A stretch of 49,730 nucleotides of DNA. Origin: DATLYT01 sp035574455. Its GTDB lineage: Bacteria; Bacteroidota; Ignavibacteria; UBA10030. Of this stretch, positions 8,450-16,113 are shown piece after piece (the stretch's first letter is position 1; every line of letters begins with the position of its first letter). The stretch covers positions 1 through 49,730 of the forward strand of contig DATLYT010000050.1 of assembly GCA_035574455.1 (NCBI GenBank), written 5' to 3'. The notes beneath the pieces were generated by a model. The model was not told the DNA's origin and made no database searches. It saw nothing but the letters and a program-made list of their open reading frames with translations. Made by a program: the position numbers and the translations under genes.

Positions 8450-9151
8450 CTACAACGATGCCAAAATCTGTTTTGCTCTCCGGAATACCGCGTCGAACAT
8501 TGGCTCCGTTAAGCGGCCGGTAAATGTGTTCTGCTGGCTGGGGTGAAAAGAGCCGAGCAGGGTAACGCGATCATTCAGGGCGTATTCCACACCATGCCCG
8601 AACTTCGGTTTGCACTCGAGCGTTGACCAGCCCAGCTCCTGGAACGAGCCTACTGCAGCCTCAAACCCGACTTTCCCCAGCCCAATGATCACTCGAACAT
8701 TCTTTAACAGCTGAAGCTCGCGGAGCAGGTAAGGCCGGCAGTTGCGAATTTCTGATGGCAGCAGTTTGTTGAGCGGTGGTGCGCAGCGGCAGGTGGCGGT
8801 GATGTAACAGTTGCTGAGTTTTAAACCATCATCACGAGAAACGGAGGTGGGCTGATTAGCAAAGCCGGCTTTGTAGAGAGCCCGGTAAAGCCAGTCGCCA
8901 CTACGATCGCCGGTGAACATGCGTCCCGTCCTATTGCCTCCGTGTGCGGCGGGAGCGAGGCCGACAAGCAACAATTGGGCGTTGGGATCGCCGAAGCTCG
9001 GATTCGGCTTCCCCCAGTAGTTCCAATCGGTAAACCGCCGCGTCTTTTCGCGAGCGATCTGTTCGCGCCATCGAACCAAACGTGGACAGAGTCGGCAGCG
9101 GATGATCTTCTCTTGAAGCTGAGCCAATGATTTACGGTCTACGCGTGCCAT
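8450..9151 (-). CDS. Family 5 uracil-DNA glycosylase (UDGb type), 4Fe-4S
   Basis: Removes uracil and other deaminated bases from DNA to start base excision repair. The 233 residues show motif 1 GLAPAAHGGNRTGRMF and motif 2 GSFHPSQQNTFTG, both typical of family 5 enzymes, which lack the polar catalytic residue of families 1 and 4. Iron-sulfur cysteines are visible as CRLC at 19-22 and as a later pair in the CRCAPP and RNCRPY segments. The start at 9151 lies inside the upstream permease gene (20-bp overlap), so translation is probably coupled. Confidence 0.93.
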   Translation of the reverse strand: MARVDRKSLAQLQEKIIRCRLCPRLVRWREQIAREKTRRFTDWNYWGKPNPSFGDPNAQLLLVGLAPAAHGGNRTGRMFTGDRSGDWLYRALYKAGFANQPTSVSRDDGLKLSNCYITATCRCAPPLNKLLPSEIRNCRPYLLRELQLLKNVRVIIGLGKVGFEAAVGSFQELGWSTLECKPKFGHGVEYALNDRVTLLGSFHPSQQNTFTGRLTEPMFDAVFRRAKQILASL

Positions 9152-10421
9152 TCTGCTTCACGAAGAGGTAAAGGATGGTGCCGACCGCAACGCCGCCGAG
9201 GGTGAAGTAGACTTCCTTTGCCGTCGGATAGCTGAGCAGATAAAGGGCGAAGAGAATACCCAATACGGGAATGACCGGCCCGAGCGGCATGGTGAAAGGT
9301 GCCGGACCCTTTTTGCGGAAAACCAGGACGGCCGCGCATGTGGTAATGTAGTAGATCAACCGGGAAACGACGCTCACGGCGGCGAGCGTGATGAAGTCAG
9401 AGAACACAGCGAGAAGAAACACCACGACGGAATAGAACAGGATGGAAGCGTGAGGCGTTCGGAACCGGGTGTGGATACGGGCAAAAAACTGGGGAAGCTG
9501 GGATTTCTCGGCAAGGGCGTACGTCAGGCGCGGCACGGCAAGAATGGAGCCGCTAAAATAGCCAAACGTTGAGACGAGAGCACCGAACGCGATGAGATCG
9601 CCGCCGCGTGTGCCGAGGATGGCAGTTGCCACGGCTGCGGTGGGGCGTTGCTCGGATGCCAGAGTCGGCAACACGGCGACAGAAATCAATTGAATAAGGC
9701 AATACACCGTAGTCACAATGGCCAGAGCGGCAAGCAAAGCACGGGGAACATGGCGCTTCGGGTCGACAGACTCTCCTGAGGGAAGTGTTACCACTTCAAA
9801 CCCACCGTAGGTGAAGGTGAGTAAGAACATTGCACGCATCAGGTCTTCGGTGGGTGGAAGTTGTTGCACGACGAGATGCTCGGATTCGATGTATCCAATG
9901 CCAACGATGATTAAGATCAAAAGAGGGAGAAGCTTGGCGATCGTAATGGTATCGACCGTCCAGGCTCCGTACTTAACGCCGCGGACATTGATAATGGTGA
10001 ACATCGCAAGGAGGGTAAAGACAACCGCAGCACGCAAGATCCCCGAAGCCATCTCGGGAAAAAAGTGTCCGAGGTAGATGATGAAGAGGTTGTAGTTTGC
10101 ACCGGTGGCGGAGAGTCGAGTTAAGTATGCTAACCAGCCGATTTCAAACCCCACAAACTTCCCGAACGCCTCATACGCATATAGGTATGGCCCGCCGGCA
10201 GAATCAAACCGGCTTGAGACTTCGGCAAACGAGAGAACGAACGTAAGCGTTACCAACGCGCAGAGCACGTACGCATACGGGCTGAACGCTCCCGTTAACC
10301 CGGCTATCGTGGAAGGTAAGAAGAAGATCGCACTGCCAATGATCCCATTGACCGTCAGAGCGATGAGATCCCATTGCCCCAAGACGCGGGCGAGTGAGGA
10401 TGAAGGTGATGGTTGGCTCAA
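9132..10421 (-). CDS. APC-family amino acid permease
   Basis: A 429-residue inner-membrane transporter with about 12 hydrophobic segments. The first carries the LeuT-fold unwound-helix signature VNGIIGSAIF (~22-31), as in amino acid-polyamine-organocation permeases. Substrate is not determinable; amino acids or amines are usual. The start is TTG at 10421; no better in-frame start precedes the conserved first helix, and no SD is evident. The gene overlaps the downstream glycosylase by 20 bp and follows the hydrolase gene by 15 bp, so all three share a transcript. Confidence 0.88.
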   Translation of the reverse strand: MSQPSPSSSLARVLGQWDLIALTVNGIIGSAIFFLPSTIAGLTGAFSPYAYVLCALVTLTFVLSFAEVSSRFDSAGGPYLYAYEAFGKFVGFEIGWLAYLTRLSATGANYNLFIIYLGHFFPEMASGILRAAVVFTLLAMFTIINVRGVKYGAWTVDTITIAKLLPLLILIIVGIGYIESEHLVVQQLPPTEDLMRAMFLLTFTYGGFEVVTLPSGESVDPKRHVPRALLAALAIVTTVYCLIQLISVAVLPTLASEQRPTAAVATAILGTRGGDLIAFGALVSTFGYFSGSILAVPRLTYALAEKSQLPQFFARIHTRFRTPHASILFYSVVVFLLAVFSDFITLAAVSVVSRLIYYITTCAAVLVFRKKGPAPFTMPLGPVIPVLGILFALYLLSYPTAKEVYFTLGGVAVGTILYLFVKQNGTRRP

Positions 10422-10436
10422 GGTGGTTTCTGACTC

Positions 10437-11246
10437 TTATGGTTGAATTGCTGAAAATCGTTTGAGGAATTTGAGAAGTGCAGAGTTGAAGGCTTCCGGG
10501 TTCTCGATGTTGCTCATATGGGCAGCGTTGGGGATGACGACCAGTTCGGAGCCGGCGATCTTCTCATGCATGGCTTGGGATGCCGCAACGGGCGTCAAGG
10601 TATCGTGTTCGCCGACGAGAATCAGCGTGGGAACGTTGATAGCCGACAATGACGCCGTTGTGTCCGTCCGCGCCGCGAGGGCGAGTAGTGTGCCGCAGAT
10701 GCCGAGCGGTGAATTTGCCTCGATCATCTTCCTCACCGTCTCGATCGCAGCAGGGTTCGACTGAAAGGTTTGCGGAGCAAAGACGGCTTTCAAAAATCCT
10801 TCCGCAAATGCCTTCACACCGTTTGTTTTCACCGCTTGAATCGAGGCAGAGCGCTTGATCTTTCCCTCGTTTGAATCAGCTTCGCTTCGGGTATCGCAGA
10901 GGATCAATCCCTTGAATCGTTCCGGGTGCCGTTCCATCGCCCGGAGCGCAATGTAGCCGCCCATCGAAAGTCCGCAGACAATAACCTGTTTCAAGACAAG
11001 GTGGTCGAGGAGTCCAATGAGGTCATCGACGAAGAATTCGATACTGTAGATGCCATCGGCCACGTCGCTATCACCGTGACCGCGCACATCGAAGGCGATA
11101 ACCCGATATTCATTCGGCAGCGCGAGCATCTGCGGCTCCCACATCGAATGATTGAACGGAAAGCCGTGGATGAACACGACCGGGAGTCCTTGCGGAAGAC
11201 CTCGCTCCACGTAGTTGATCTGGACGTCGTTGAGTTTGATTCTCAT
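10437..11246 (-). CDS. Alpha/beta hydrolase
   Basis: A 269-residue soluble hydrolase. It shows the oxyanion-hole motif HGFPFNHSMW (~27-36), nucleophile elbow GLSMGG with Ser94, acidic residue in GEHDTLTP and catalytic His in NAAHMSNIE, so the triad is complete. The fold and helix pattern resemble 3-oxoadipate enol-lactonase-like esterases, but no aromatic degradation genes are near and the substrate is unknown. The ATG at 11246 has AAGGAG 8 nt upstream. It lies 24 bp after the hemerythrin gene and 15 bp before the permease. Confidence 0.88.
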   Translation of the reverse strand: MRIKLNDVQINYVERGLPQGLPVVFIHGFPFNHSMWEPQMLALPNEYRVIAFDVRGHGDSDVADGIYSIEFFVDDLIGLLDHLVLKQVIVCGLSMGGYIALRAMERHPERFKGLILCDTRSEADSNEGKIKRSASIQAVKTNGVKAFAEGFLKAVFAPQTFQSNPAAIETVRKMIEANSPLGICGTLLALAARTDTTASLSAINVPTLILVGEHDTLTPVAASQAMHEKIAGSELVVIPNAAHMSNIENPEAFNSALLKFLKRFSAIQP

Positions 11247-11270
11247 GATGAACTCCTTCGGGTTTGGGTT

Positions 11271-11735
11271 CTATCCGGGGTAGTACGGTGCCAGCTTCTG
11301 TCTCATGGCCTCAAGAACCTCAGGCGTAGCTTCGTTTTCCAGGAGCGGGAAGAGCACGCGGTCTTCTTTCCGAATATGTTCTTCGAGCAGCGTTGCGGAC
11401 TGTTGAAGAGCATCAGCAGGATAATTTCCTGATGCGGTGCGAAATTGTGCCACCTCTTCTTCGATCGTTCGATGTTCGCGCAGGAGCTCCTGCACAATAG
11501 TGCACGAGGCAGGAACACGTTCCGAGGCGGGAGGGAAGAGTGCTTGCTCTTCAGCCTCGAAATGTTTTTTCAGATGCTCGTCATAAAACCGCGCCACAAA
11601 TCGTGCTTGGTCGGTTGGCGTCTTAGGCCAGCCCGTCATGATCGCACGGTTATGCTCACGAAGCTGTTGGACGAGCAGCAGGCCTTCGTAGTGGTCTTTC
11701 GCAAGGGGAATCAAACTTTCGTGTCTTCGGGCCAT
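11271..11735 (-). CDS. Hemerythrin-like (HHE cation-binding) protein
   Basis: A 154-residue all-helical protein with histidine/glutamate spacing of hemerythrin HHE domains: HYEGLLL and REHNR in the first part, YDEHLKKHFEAEEQALFP in the middle, LLREHRTIEEE and LLEEHIRKEDRVLFP later. These would hold a di-iron centre that binds oxygen or nitric oxide or protects iron. It begins inside the end of the upstream symporter gene (25-bp overlap), with AGAGGAG before the ATG. The role is probably oxygen or NO sensing, storage or stress handling; not resolved. Confidence 0.85.
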   Translation of the reverse strand: MARRHESLIPLAKDHYEGLLLVQQLREHNRAIMTGWPKTPTDQARFVARFYDEHLKKHFEAEEQALFPPASERVPASCTIVQELLREHRTIEEEVAQFRTASGNYPADALQQSATLLEEHIRKEDRVLFPLLENEATPEVLEAMRQKLAPYYPG

Positions 11736-13216
11736 GTTGAGTCCCGCTCCTCTGGTTTCTGTTCAGACCGGGTAAGCTTGCTGATGATGATAATAAGAAA
11801 GAGGGAGAGAAAAAAGGCAGGAATGAGCTCGTAGAGCTGAGCTTTCAAGGCGGGTGTTTGGTTCCACACGATGGTGACGGTCGTGCCGACGAGCAATCCG
11901 GCCAGAACACCCCATCGTGTTGTACCTTTCCAGTAGAGCGAAAGGATAAGCGCCGGGCCGAAGGAGGCGCCCAAGCCACCCCAGGCGAAGAGAACCAGCC
12001 AGAAGACGAGGTCTGACGCAATTTCACGAAGAGCGATTGCCGCAATGATTAGCACCGTGATCATGAAGCGACTCAGCAGAACGAGGCGCTCCTGGCTGAT
12101 TTCTTTCCCTTTCAGCAGGAGCTGTTGGTACAAATCGCGGACGACAGATGATGCCGCCACGAGCAATTGAGAATCGGCCGTCGACATGATCGCTGCAACG
12201 ACGGCGGCAATCACCAGACCGAAGAAGAATGGATGCAGATGAAGTTGAGCCAGATACGGGAAAAGATTCTCGGTATCGCCGTTCGGTAAGCTCGATTGCT
12301 CCGGGAAATACGCTCGTCCCACAAGGCCGATGCAGAGTGCACCCGTGGCCATCAAGACATTCCACACGGTACCCCATACGGCGGAGATGCGGAGCTTCGT
12401 CGGGTCATGAATGGACATGTATCGGACGATAATATGAGGGTTGCCGGTTGAGCCGAGTCCAATACCAAGAAAGCCGATCAGAGCGCCGACCGTAAGTGCA
12501 AACGGGTCGAGCATCGTCGCATCCTGCAATCGTACTGCCTGAGAGACCGCGCTGAATCCGCCAAAGTTGAGTATCGCGATTACCGGAACAACAAGAAGGC
12601 CAACCAGCATGAAGATGGCTTGGAGGACGTCCGTCAACGCTACGGCAAGAAACCCACCCAGCAGCGTATACAGCCAAACGATGAACGCAGTGAACAGGAC
12701 ACCTTGAAAGTGTGTGATACCGAAACTTGCGCTGAAGGTCTTTCCACCGCCGTCCAATTGCGCTGCAACATAGATAACCATGAAGATGAGGATGATCAAC
12801 GCGCTAACGCCACGCAGTAGATGGCTTGAATCGTTGAAGCGCGTCTCAAAATAATCCGGAAGGGTAATCGAGCCCTTCTCCCCTGAATATTGTCGAAGTC
12901 GGACAGCGACGGTCAGGAACAGAATCAATTCTGCAACGGTGTAGCCGACGACCGACCACAGCGTTGAAACCCCGCGGGCATAGGCCATACCCGTGACGCC
13001 AACGAGGAGCCACGCGCTTCGACCGGAGGCAACGGCGCTCAAGGCAACCACAAAGCTTTTCAGCTTGCGCCCGCCGAGGAAAAATTCAGCAAGGCCACGC
13101 GAGGCGAACCGCGAGGCGTACACTCCTACGATGATGACAGAGAGAAGATAGCCGCAGAAGGCGAGTAGCGCCCAGGGATCTGTTGCAGATTGTTGGAGTG
13201 TGGACTGGTCTTGCAC
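11711..13216 (-). CDS. Sodium:solute symporter (PutP-like, SSS family)
   Basis: A 501-residue membrane protein with about 13 hydrophobic segments. Family features include GRSAWLLVGVTGMAYARG, the ALTDVLQAIFML stretch and ADSQLLVAASSVVRDLY near the sodium-binding helix, closest to the sodium/proline symporter group. The substrate is probably proline or another small carboxylate. The start is GTG at 13216. It leads a likely transcript of symporter, hemerythrin, hydrolase, permease and glycosylase linked by overlaps or gaps under 30 bp. The citrate synthase terminator sits just upstream. Confidence 0.9.
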   Translation of the reverse strand: MQDQSTLQQSATDPWALLAFCGYLLSVIIVGVYASRFASRGLAEFFLGGRKLKSFVVALSAVASGRSAWLLVGVTGMAYARGVSTLWSVVGYTVAELILFLTVAVRLRQYSGEKGSITLPDYFETRFNDSSHLLRGVSALIILIFMVIYVAAQLDGGGKTFSASFGITHFQGVLFTAFIVWLYTLLGGFLAVALTDVLQAIFMLVGLLVVPVIAILNFGGFSAVSQAVRLQDATMLDPFALTVGALIGFLGIGLGSTGNPHIIVRYMSIHDPTKLRISAVWGTVWNVLMATGALCIGLVGRAYFPEQSSLPNGDTENLFPYLAQLHLHPFFFGLVIAAVVAAIMSTADSQLLVAASSVVRDLYQQLLLKGKEISQERLVLLSRFMITVLIIAAIALREIASDLVFWLVLFAWGGLGASFGPALILSLYWKGTTRWGVLAGLLVGTTVTIVWNQTPALKAQLYELIPAFFLSLFLIIIISKLTRSEQKPEERDSTWPEDTKV

Positions 13217-13245
13217 GAGGGTCTGTTCTCAAAAAGTCCGTACAT

Positions 13246-13287
13246 CAAAAAGCCGCGCTCCGATTATTGTTTCAACCGTGCGCGGCT
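13246..13287 (-). terminator. Terminator of gltA
   Basis: Arms AGCCGCGC (13251-13258) and GCGCGGCT (13280-13287) pair perfectly. On the minus strand the hairpin ends in a T run (13246-13250). It lies 24 bp after the gltA stop. The 21-nt loop is long for an intrinsic terminator. Confidence 0.6.
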
Positions 13288-13310
13288 TGCCGATGCCATC
13301 ATTGTTCTGG

Positions 13311-14600
13311 TTATCGTCGCTTGTCGATGGGTACCCACTGTCGTTCTGCGGGACCCAGATAAATTTGACGCGGTCGGGCAATTTTTTGCTCGGCGTCCAA
13401 GATGTGTTCCTGCCACTGCGCAAGCCACCCGACCGTCCGCGGGATGGCAAACAACACCGGGAAAAAGTCTAACGGAAACCCCATCGCCTGATAAATGAGT
13501 CCGGAATAAAAGTCGACGTTCGGATAGAGTTTCCGTTTGATGAAGTATTCATCTTCCAGCGCGATTCGCTCGAGTTCAAGGGCGATGTCGAGTTTTGGAT
13601 TCTTCCCGGTCACCTCAAACACTTCGTACGCGAGTTTCTTGATGACCTTTGCCCGCGGGTCATAGTTTTTGTACACACGGTGTCCGAATCCCATCAGTCG
13701 CCGTTTGCCTTGTTTGACTTCCTGAACGAAGGTTGGCACGTTGTTTTTCGAGCCGATTTCATCGAGCATCCGCAGCACGGCTTCATTGGCACCGCCGTGG
13801 AGAGGTCCCCATAGGGCAGCCGCGGCTCCGGCGCAGGCAGAGTACGGATCGACGTGTGAGCTACCGATGCTCCGCATAGCGTTCGTACTGCAGTTCTGCT
13901 CATGGTCGGCGTGGAGGATGAACAGGACCGTCAGCGCGTGCTCGAGCACCGGGTTCACGTTGTACCGTGTCTCAGCAATCTTGAACATCATGTTCAAGAA
14001 ATTACCGGCGTACGTCAGGTCGTTGTCGGGATACACGTACGGCATCCCTTTCGAGTGGCGGTAGGCAAACGCGGCAATGGTTGGTACTTTTCCGATTAAC
14101 CGATAAATCTGTTTCTGCCGTATTTCTTCGTCAAAAATATTCTTGGCTTCAGGATAGAACGTCGAGAGGGCAGCGATCGTGCTGATGAACATCCCCATCG
14201 GGTGAGCGTCATACCGGAATCCCTCCATCAACTTCTTGACATTCTCATGGACAAAGGTGTGGTTCTTGATGTTTGTCCGCCATTCTTCGAGTTGTTGCTT
14301 GTTCGGGAGGTCGCCAGCGAGGAGAAGATAAGCTACTTCAAGGAACGAGGTTGAATGTTCAGCAAGCTGTTCGATTGGATAGCCGCGGTACCGGAGGATT
14401 CCCTTGTCTCCGTCGATGTACGTAATCTTGCTCTTGACGGATGCAGTGTTCATAAACGCAGGGTCGTAAACCATCAACCCGAAGTCGTCATCCTTCACTT
14501 TGATTTTGCGAAGGTCTATCGCTTTGATGGTTTCATACTCAATCGGCACTTCGTATTGTTTTCCGGTTCGGTTGTCTATGATCGTCAGCGTATCGGGCAT
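13311..14600 (-). CDS. gltA: Citrate synthase, type II (hexameric class)
   Basis: Condenses oxaloacetate and acetyl-CoA to citrate at the TCA cycle entry. The 429 residues include the N-terminal beta domain typical of Gram-negative type II enzymes (IDGDKGILRYRGYPIEQLA), HADHEQNCSTNAMR, WGPLHGGANEAVLRML with one catalytic His, FGHRVYKNYDPRAK with the second, and the C-terminal DFYSGLIYQAMGFP with the catalytic Asp. Full length. The start is ATG at 14600, with an AAGGA box about 14 nt upstream. It is transcribed alone between two hairpins. Aconitase, the next cycle enzyme, lies 22 kb away. Confidence 0.97.
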   Translation of the reverse strand: MPDTLTIIDNRTGKQYEVPIEYETIKAIDLRKIKVKDDDFGLMVYDPAFMNTASVKSKITYIDGDKGILRYRGYPIEQLAEHSTSFLEVAYLLLAGDLPNKQQLEEWRTNIKNHTFVHENVKKLMEGFRYDAHPMGMFISTIAALSTFYPEAKNIFDEEIRQKQIYRLIGKVPTIAAFAYRHSKGMPYVYPDNDLTYAGNFLNMMFKIAETRYNVNPVLEHALTVLFILHADHEQNCSTNAMRSIGSSHVDPYSACAGAAAALWGPLHGGANEAVLRMLDEIGSKNNVPTFVQEVKQGKRRLMGFGHRVYKNYDPRAKVIKKLAYEVFEVTGKNPKLDIALELERIALEDEYFIKRKLYPNVDFYSGLIYQAMGFPLDFFPVLFAIPRTVGWLAQWQEHILDAEQKIARPRQIYLGPAERQWVPIDKRR

Positions 14601-14800
14601 ACAAAAGAATCCTTGTAAAAGGAGAACTGGAGTGAGCGTTACGATGTGGAAAGAAAAGAAAAAATTCTCTCATGTGCCATCGAAATCGTTTCATTTTTAT
14701 GGAGTTATCAGAGAGGGAACGCGTAACGGGCTACGGGTGTTATAAAAAGTGGATCCGCTAGTTGAGCTTTCCTTTTTCGCGGATTCCGTATAACCTCCCT

Positions 14801-14833
14801 AACCCCCGGCGTCGACGGTGCGCGTCGGGGGTT
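14801..14833. terminator. Strong hairpin between rluE and gltA
   Basis: AACCCCCG (14801-14808) pairs with CGGGGGTT (14826-14833), and the stem extends inward with wobble pairs. It begins two bases after the rluE stop on the minus strand, so it probably ends that transcript. The T-rich tract (TTTCTATTTT), however, is on the + strand side, so direction is uncertain. Confidence 0.55.
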
Positions 14834-14834
14834 T

Positions 14835-15458
14835 CTATTTTGCTCGGTTTTCCGTCGAAAGAGGCAACCCGAGGTACGAACGAAGCTTGCTAACTTCCAA
14901 TGGTGTGAGTGCTCTGAATGAACCCGGCTCTAATCCCTCGATACTAAGGTAGGCAATCTGGGTTCGGATGAGACGTAATGTTGGATAGCCCACAGCAGCT
15001 GTCATTTTTCGGACCTGGCGGTTCCTTCCTTCACGTATTGTTATTTCCAACCAGGACGTGGGGACATTTTTCCGAAACCGGATCGGGACGGGGCGGGGTG
15101 GAACGTCCGGCTCGCGTTTTAAGAGGGTCACTTCTGCCGGTTTTGTCTTCTTACCTTCGATGACGACTCCTTTTCGCAATCGATCGAGAGCTTCCTCCGT
15201 AGGAATACGTTCCACCTGCACAAGGTACGTTCGTGGATGGTCGAAGGTTGGTTCCGTAAGCCGATGCTTGACGGAGTTATCATTGGTGAGCAGGAGGAGG
15301 CCTTCGCTATCGGCATCCAGACGGCCTACAGGGTACACATCGCGCGGGAACGGTCCGTAATCTCTCAACGAGGCTCTTCCCGCCTCATGCGTGAACTGAG
15401 AAAGTACGCCAAAAGGCTTATAAAAAAGCAAATAGGTTCGTTGACGAGTATTCCACAT
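14835..15458 (-). CDS. rluE: 23S rRNA pseudouridine synthase, RluE-like (RsuA family without S4 domain)
   Basis: Isomerises uridine to pseudouridine in ribosomal RNA. The RsuA-family catalytic motif GRLDADSEGLLLLTND carries the catalytic Asp, and TIREGRNRQVRKM is the conserved distal motif. No N-terminal S4 domain is present, which is the RluE arrangement. The ATG at 15458 (MWNTRQRTYLLFYKP) gives 207 residues; an upstream TTG at 15494 would add twelve residues with no family similarity. It is divergent from the cold-shock gene. The exact target uridine is inferred only from family. Confidence 0.85.
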   Translation of the reverse strand: MWNTRQRTYLLFYKPFGVLSQFTHEAGRASLRDYGPFPRDVYPVGRLDADSEGLLLLTNDNSVKHRLTEPTFDHPRTYLVQVERIPTEEALDRLRKGVVIEGKKTKPAEVTLLKREPDVPPRPVPIRFRKNVPTSWLEITIREGRNRQVRKMTAAVGYPTLRLIRTQIAYLSIEGLEPGSFRALTPLEVSKLRSYLGLPLSTENRAK

Positions 15459-15525
15459 TGTTGGGAATATACTGCTCACAAAGGGATGACTCAAGTCACG
15501 ATAGGGCTTTTCGCGAAAATAACAC

Positions 15526-15556
15526 TTGTGTGATGTTCAGAAAAAGCGTATCTTAA
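15526..15556 (+). promoter_or_regulatory. Candidate promoter of the cold-shock gene
   Basis: TTG (15526-15528), 20 bp, then TATCTTAA (15549-15556), close to the Bacteroidota-type TTTG...TAnnTTTG pattern. It would start transcription near 15563 and leave a leader of about 200 nt. Confidence 0.45.
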
Positions 15557-15764
15557 TACTGCAATTCACAGTACACCGTGGTTGCCTGAACACTTTGGTC
15601 CGCGCAAGCGGGCTTGTTTGATGGAGCTCCGAGAAGTTTGATGGTCGGACGCTTGCAGTCCCGGAAGGGATCCATTCGGACAAGGGTCGGAGAATTCTCC
15701 GATGTAAAGTTGTAGGGCCCAGCAGGCTGTACGAATCATCAACTTACTCAGTAAGGAGTTCCAG
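15557..15764 (+). promoter_or_regulatory. Long structured 5' leader of the cold-shock mRNA
   Basis: About 200 non-coding bases precede the cold-shock start, rich in short inverted repeats: CCGCGCAAGCGG (about 15600-15611) and the perfect 16-bp palindrome TCGGAGAATTCTCCGA (15687-15702). An SD, AAGGAG, lies at about 15752. Long structured leaders that refold at low temperature are known for cspA-type mRNAs; the same role is inferred here. The rest of the 15459-15764 gap holds only the divergent promoters. Confidence 0.5.
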
Positions 15765-15965
15765 ATGGAAAAGGGAACTGTGAAGTGGTTTAACACTTCC
15801 AAGGGCTATGGCTTCATCCAGCGTCCCGGTGGCGAAGATGTGTTCGTCCACTACAAGGCGATCTCGGGTGATGGCTTCCGCAACCTGAACGAAGGCGATA
15901 TGGTCGAGTTCGAGGTTGAGCAGGGGCCGAAAGGCTACCAAGCCCGCAATGTCAAGAAGGTCTAA
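15765..15965 (+). CDS. Cold-shock domain RNA-binding protein (CspA family)
   Basis: A 66-residue single-domain OB-fold RNA chaperone. RNP1 reads KGYGFIQ and RNP2 reads DVFVHY, both intact, with the family start GTVKWFN. It binds single-stranded RNA and melts secondary structure on cold shock or during growth transitions. It has its own promoter, leader and terminator, so it is monocistronic. Confidence 0.97.
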   Translation: MEKGTVKWFNTSKGYGFIQRPGGEDVFVHYKAISGDGFRNLNEGDMVEFEVEQGPKGYQARNVKKV

Positions 15966-15988
15966 ACTGCTTTCTTACCATGAGAGAA

Positions 15989-16028
15989 AATCCCCCGTTT
16001 GCGCAAGCAGACAGGGGATTTGTGTTTT
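15989..16028 (+). terminator. Terminator of the cold-shock gene
   Basis: AATCCCC-C-GTTTGC, a GCAA tetraloop, GCAGAC-A-GGGGATT (15989-16020), then TGTGTTTTT. A 14-position stem with one mismatch and one wobble. Confidence 0.88.
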
Positions 16029-16050
16029 TGAGATGAGGTAGAAGAACCAA

Positions 16051-16084
16051 AATAAAAAACCCTCGACAACCTTGCCGAGGGTTT
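16051..16084 (-). terminator. Terminator of clpC
   Basis: AAACCCTCG (16057-16065) pairs with CGAGGGTTT (16076-16084). On the minus strand the stem runs into a T-rich tract (16051-16059). It lies 29 bp downstream of the clpC stop. Confidence 0.85.
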
Positions 16085-16113
16085 GCAGTTCTTTACACCT
16101 TACCTTAACGTAG

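Noticed and set aside
15566..15802. A 78-codon minus-strand frame in the cold-shock leader
   Set aside because: It is antisense to a structured leader and the start of the cold-shock gene; such frames are usually false calls.
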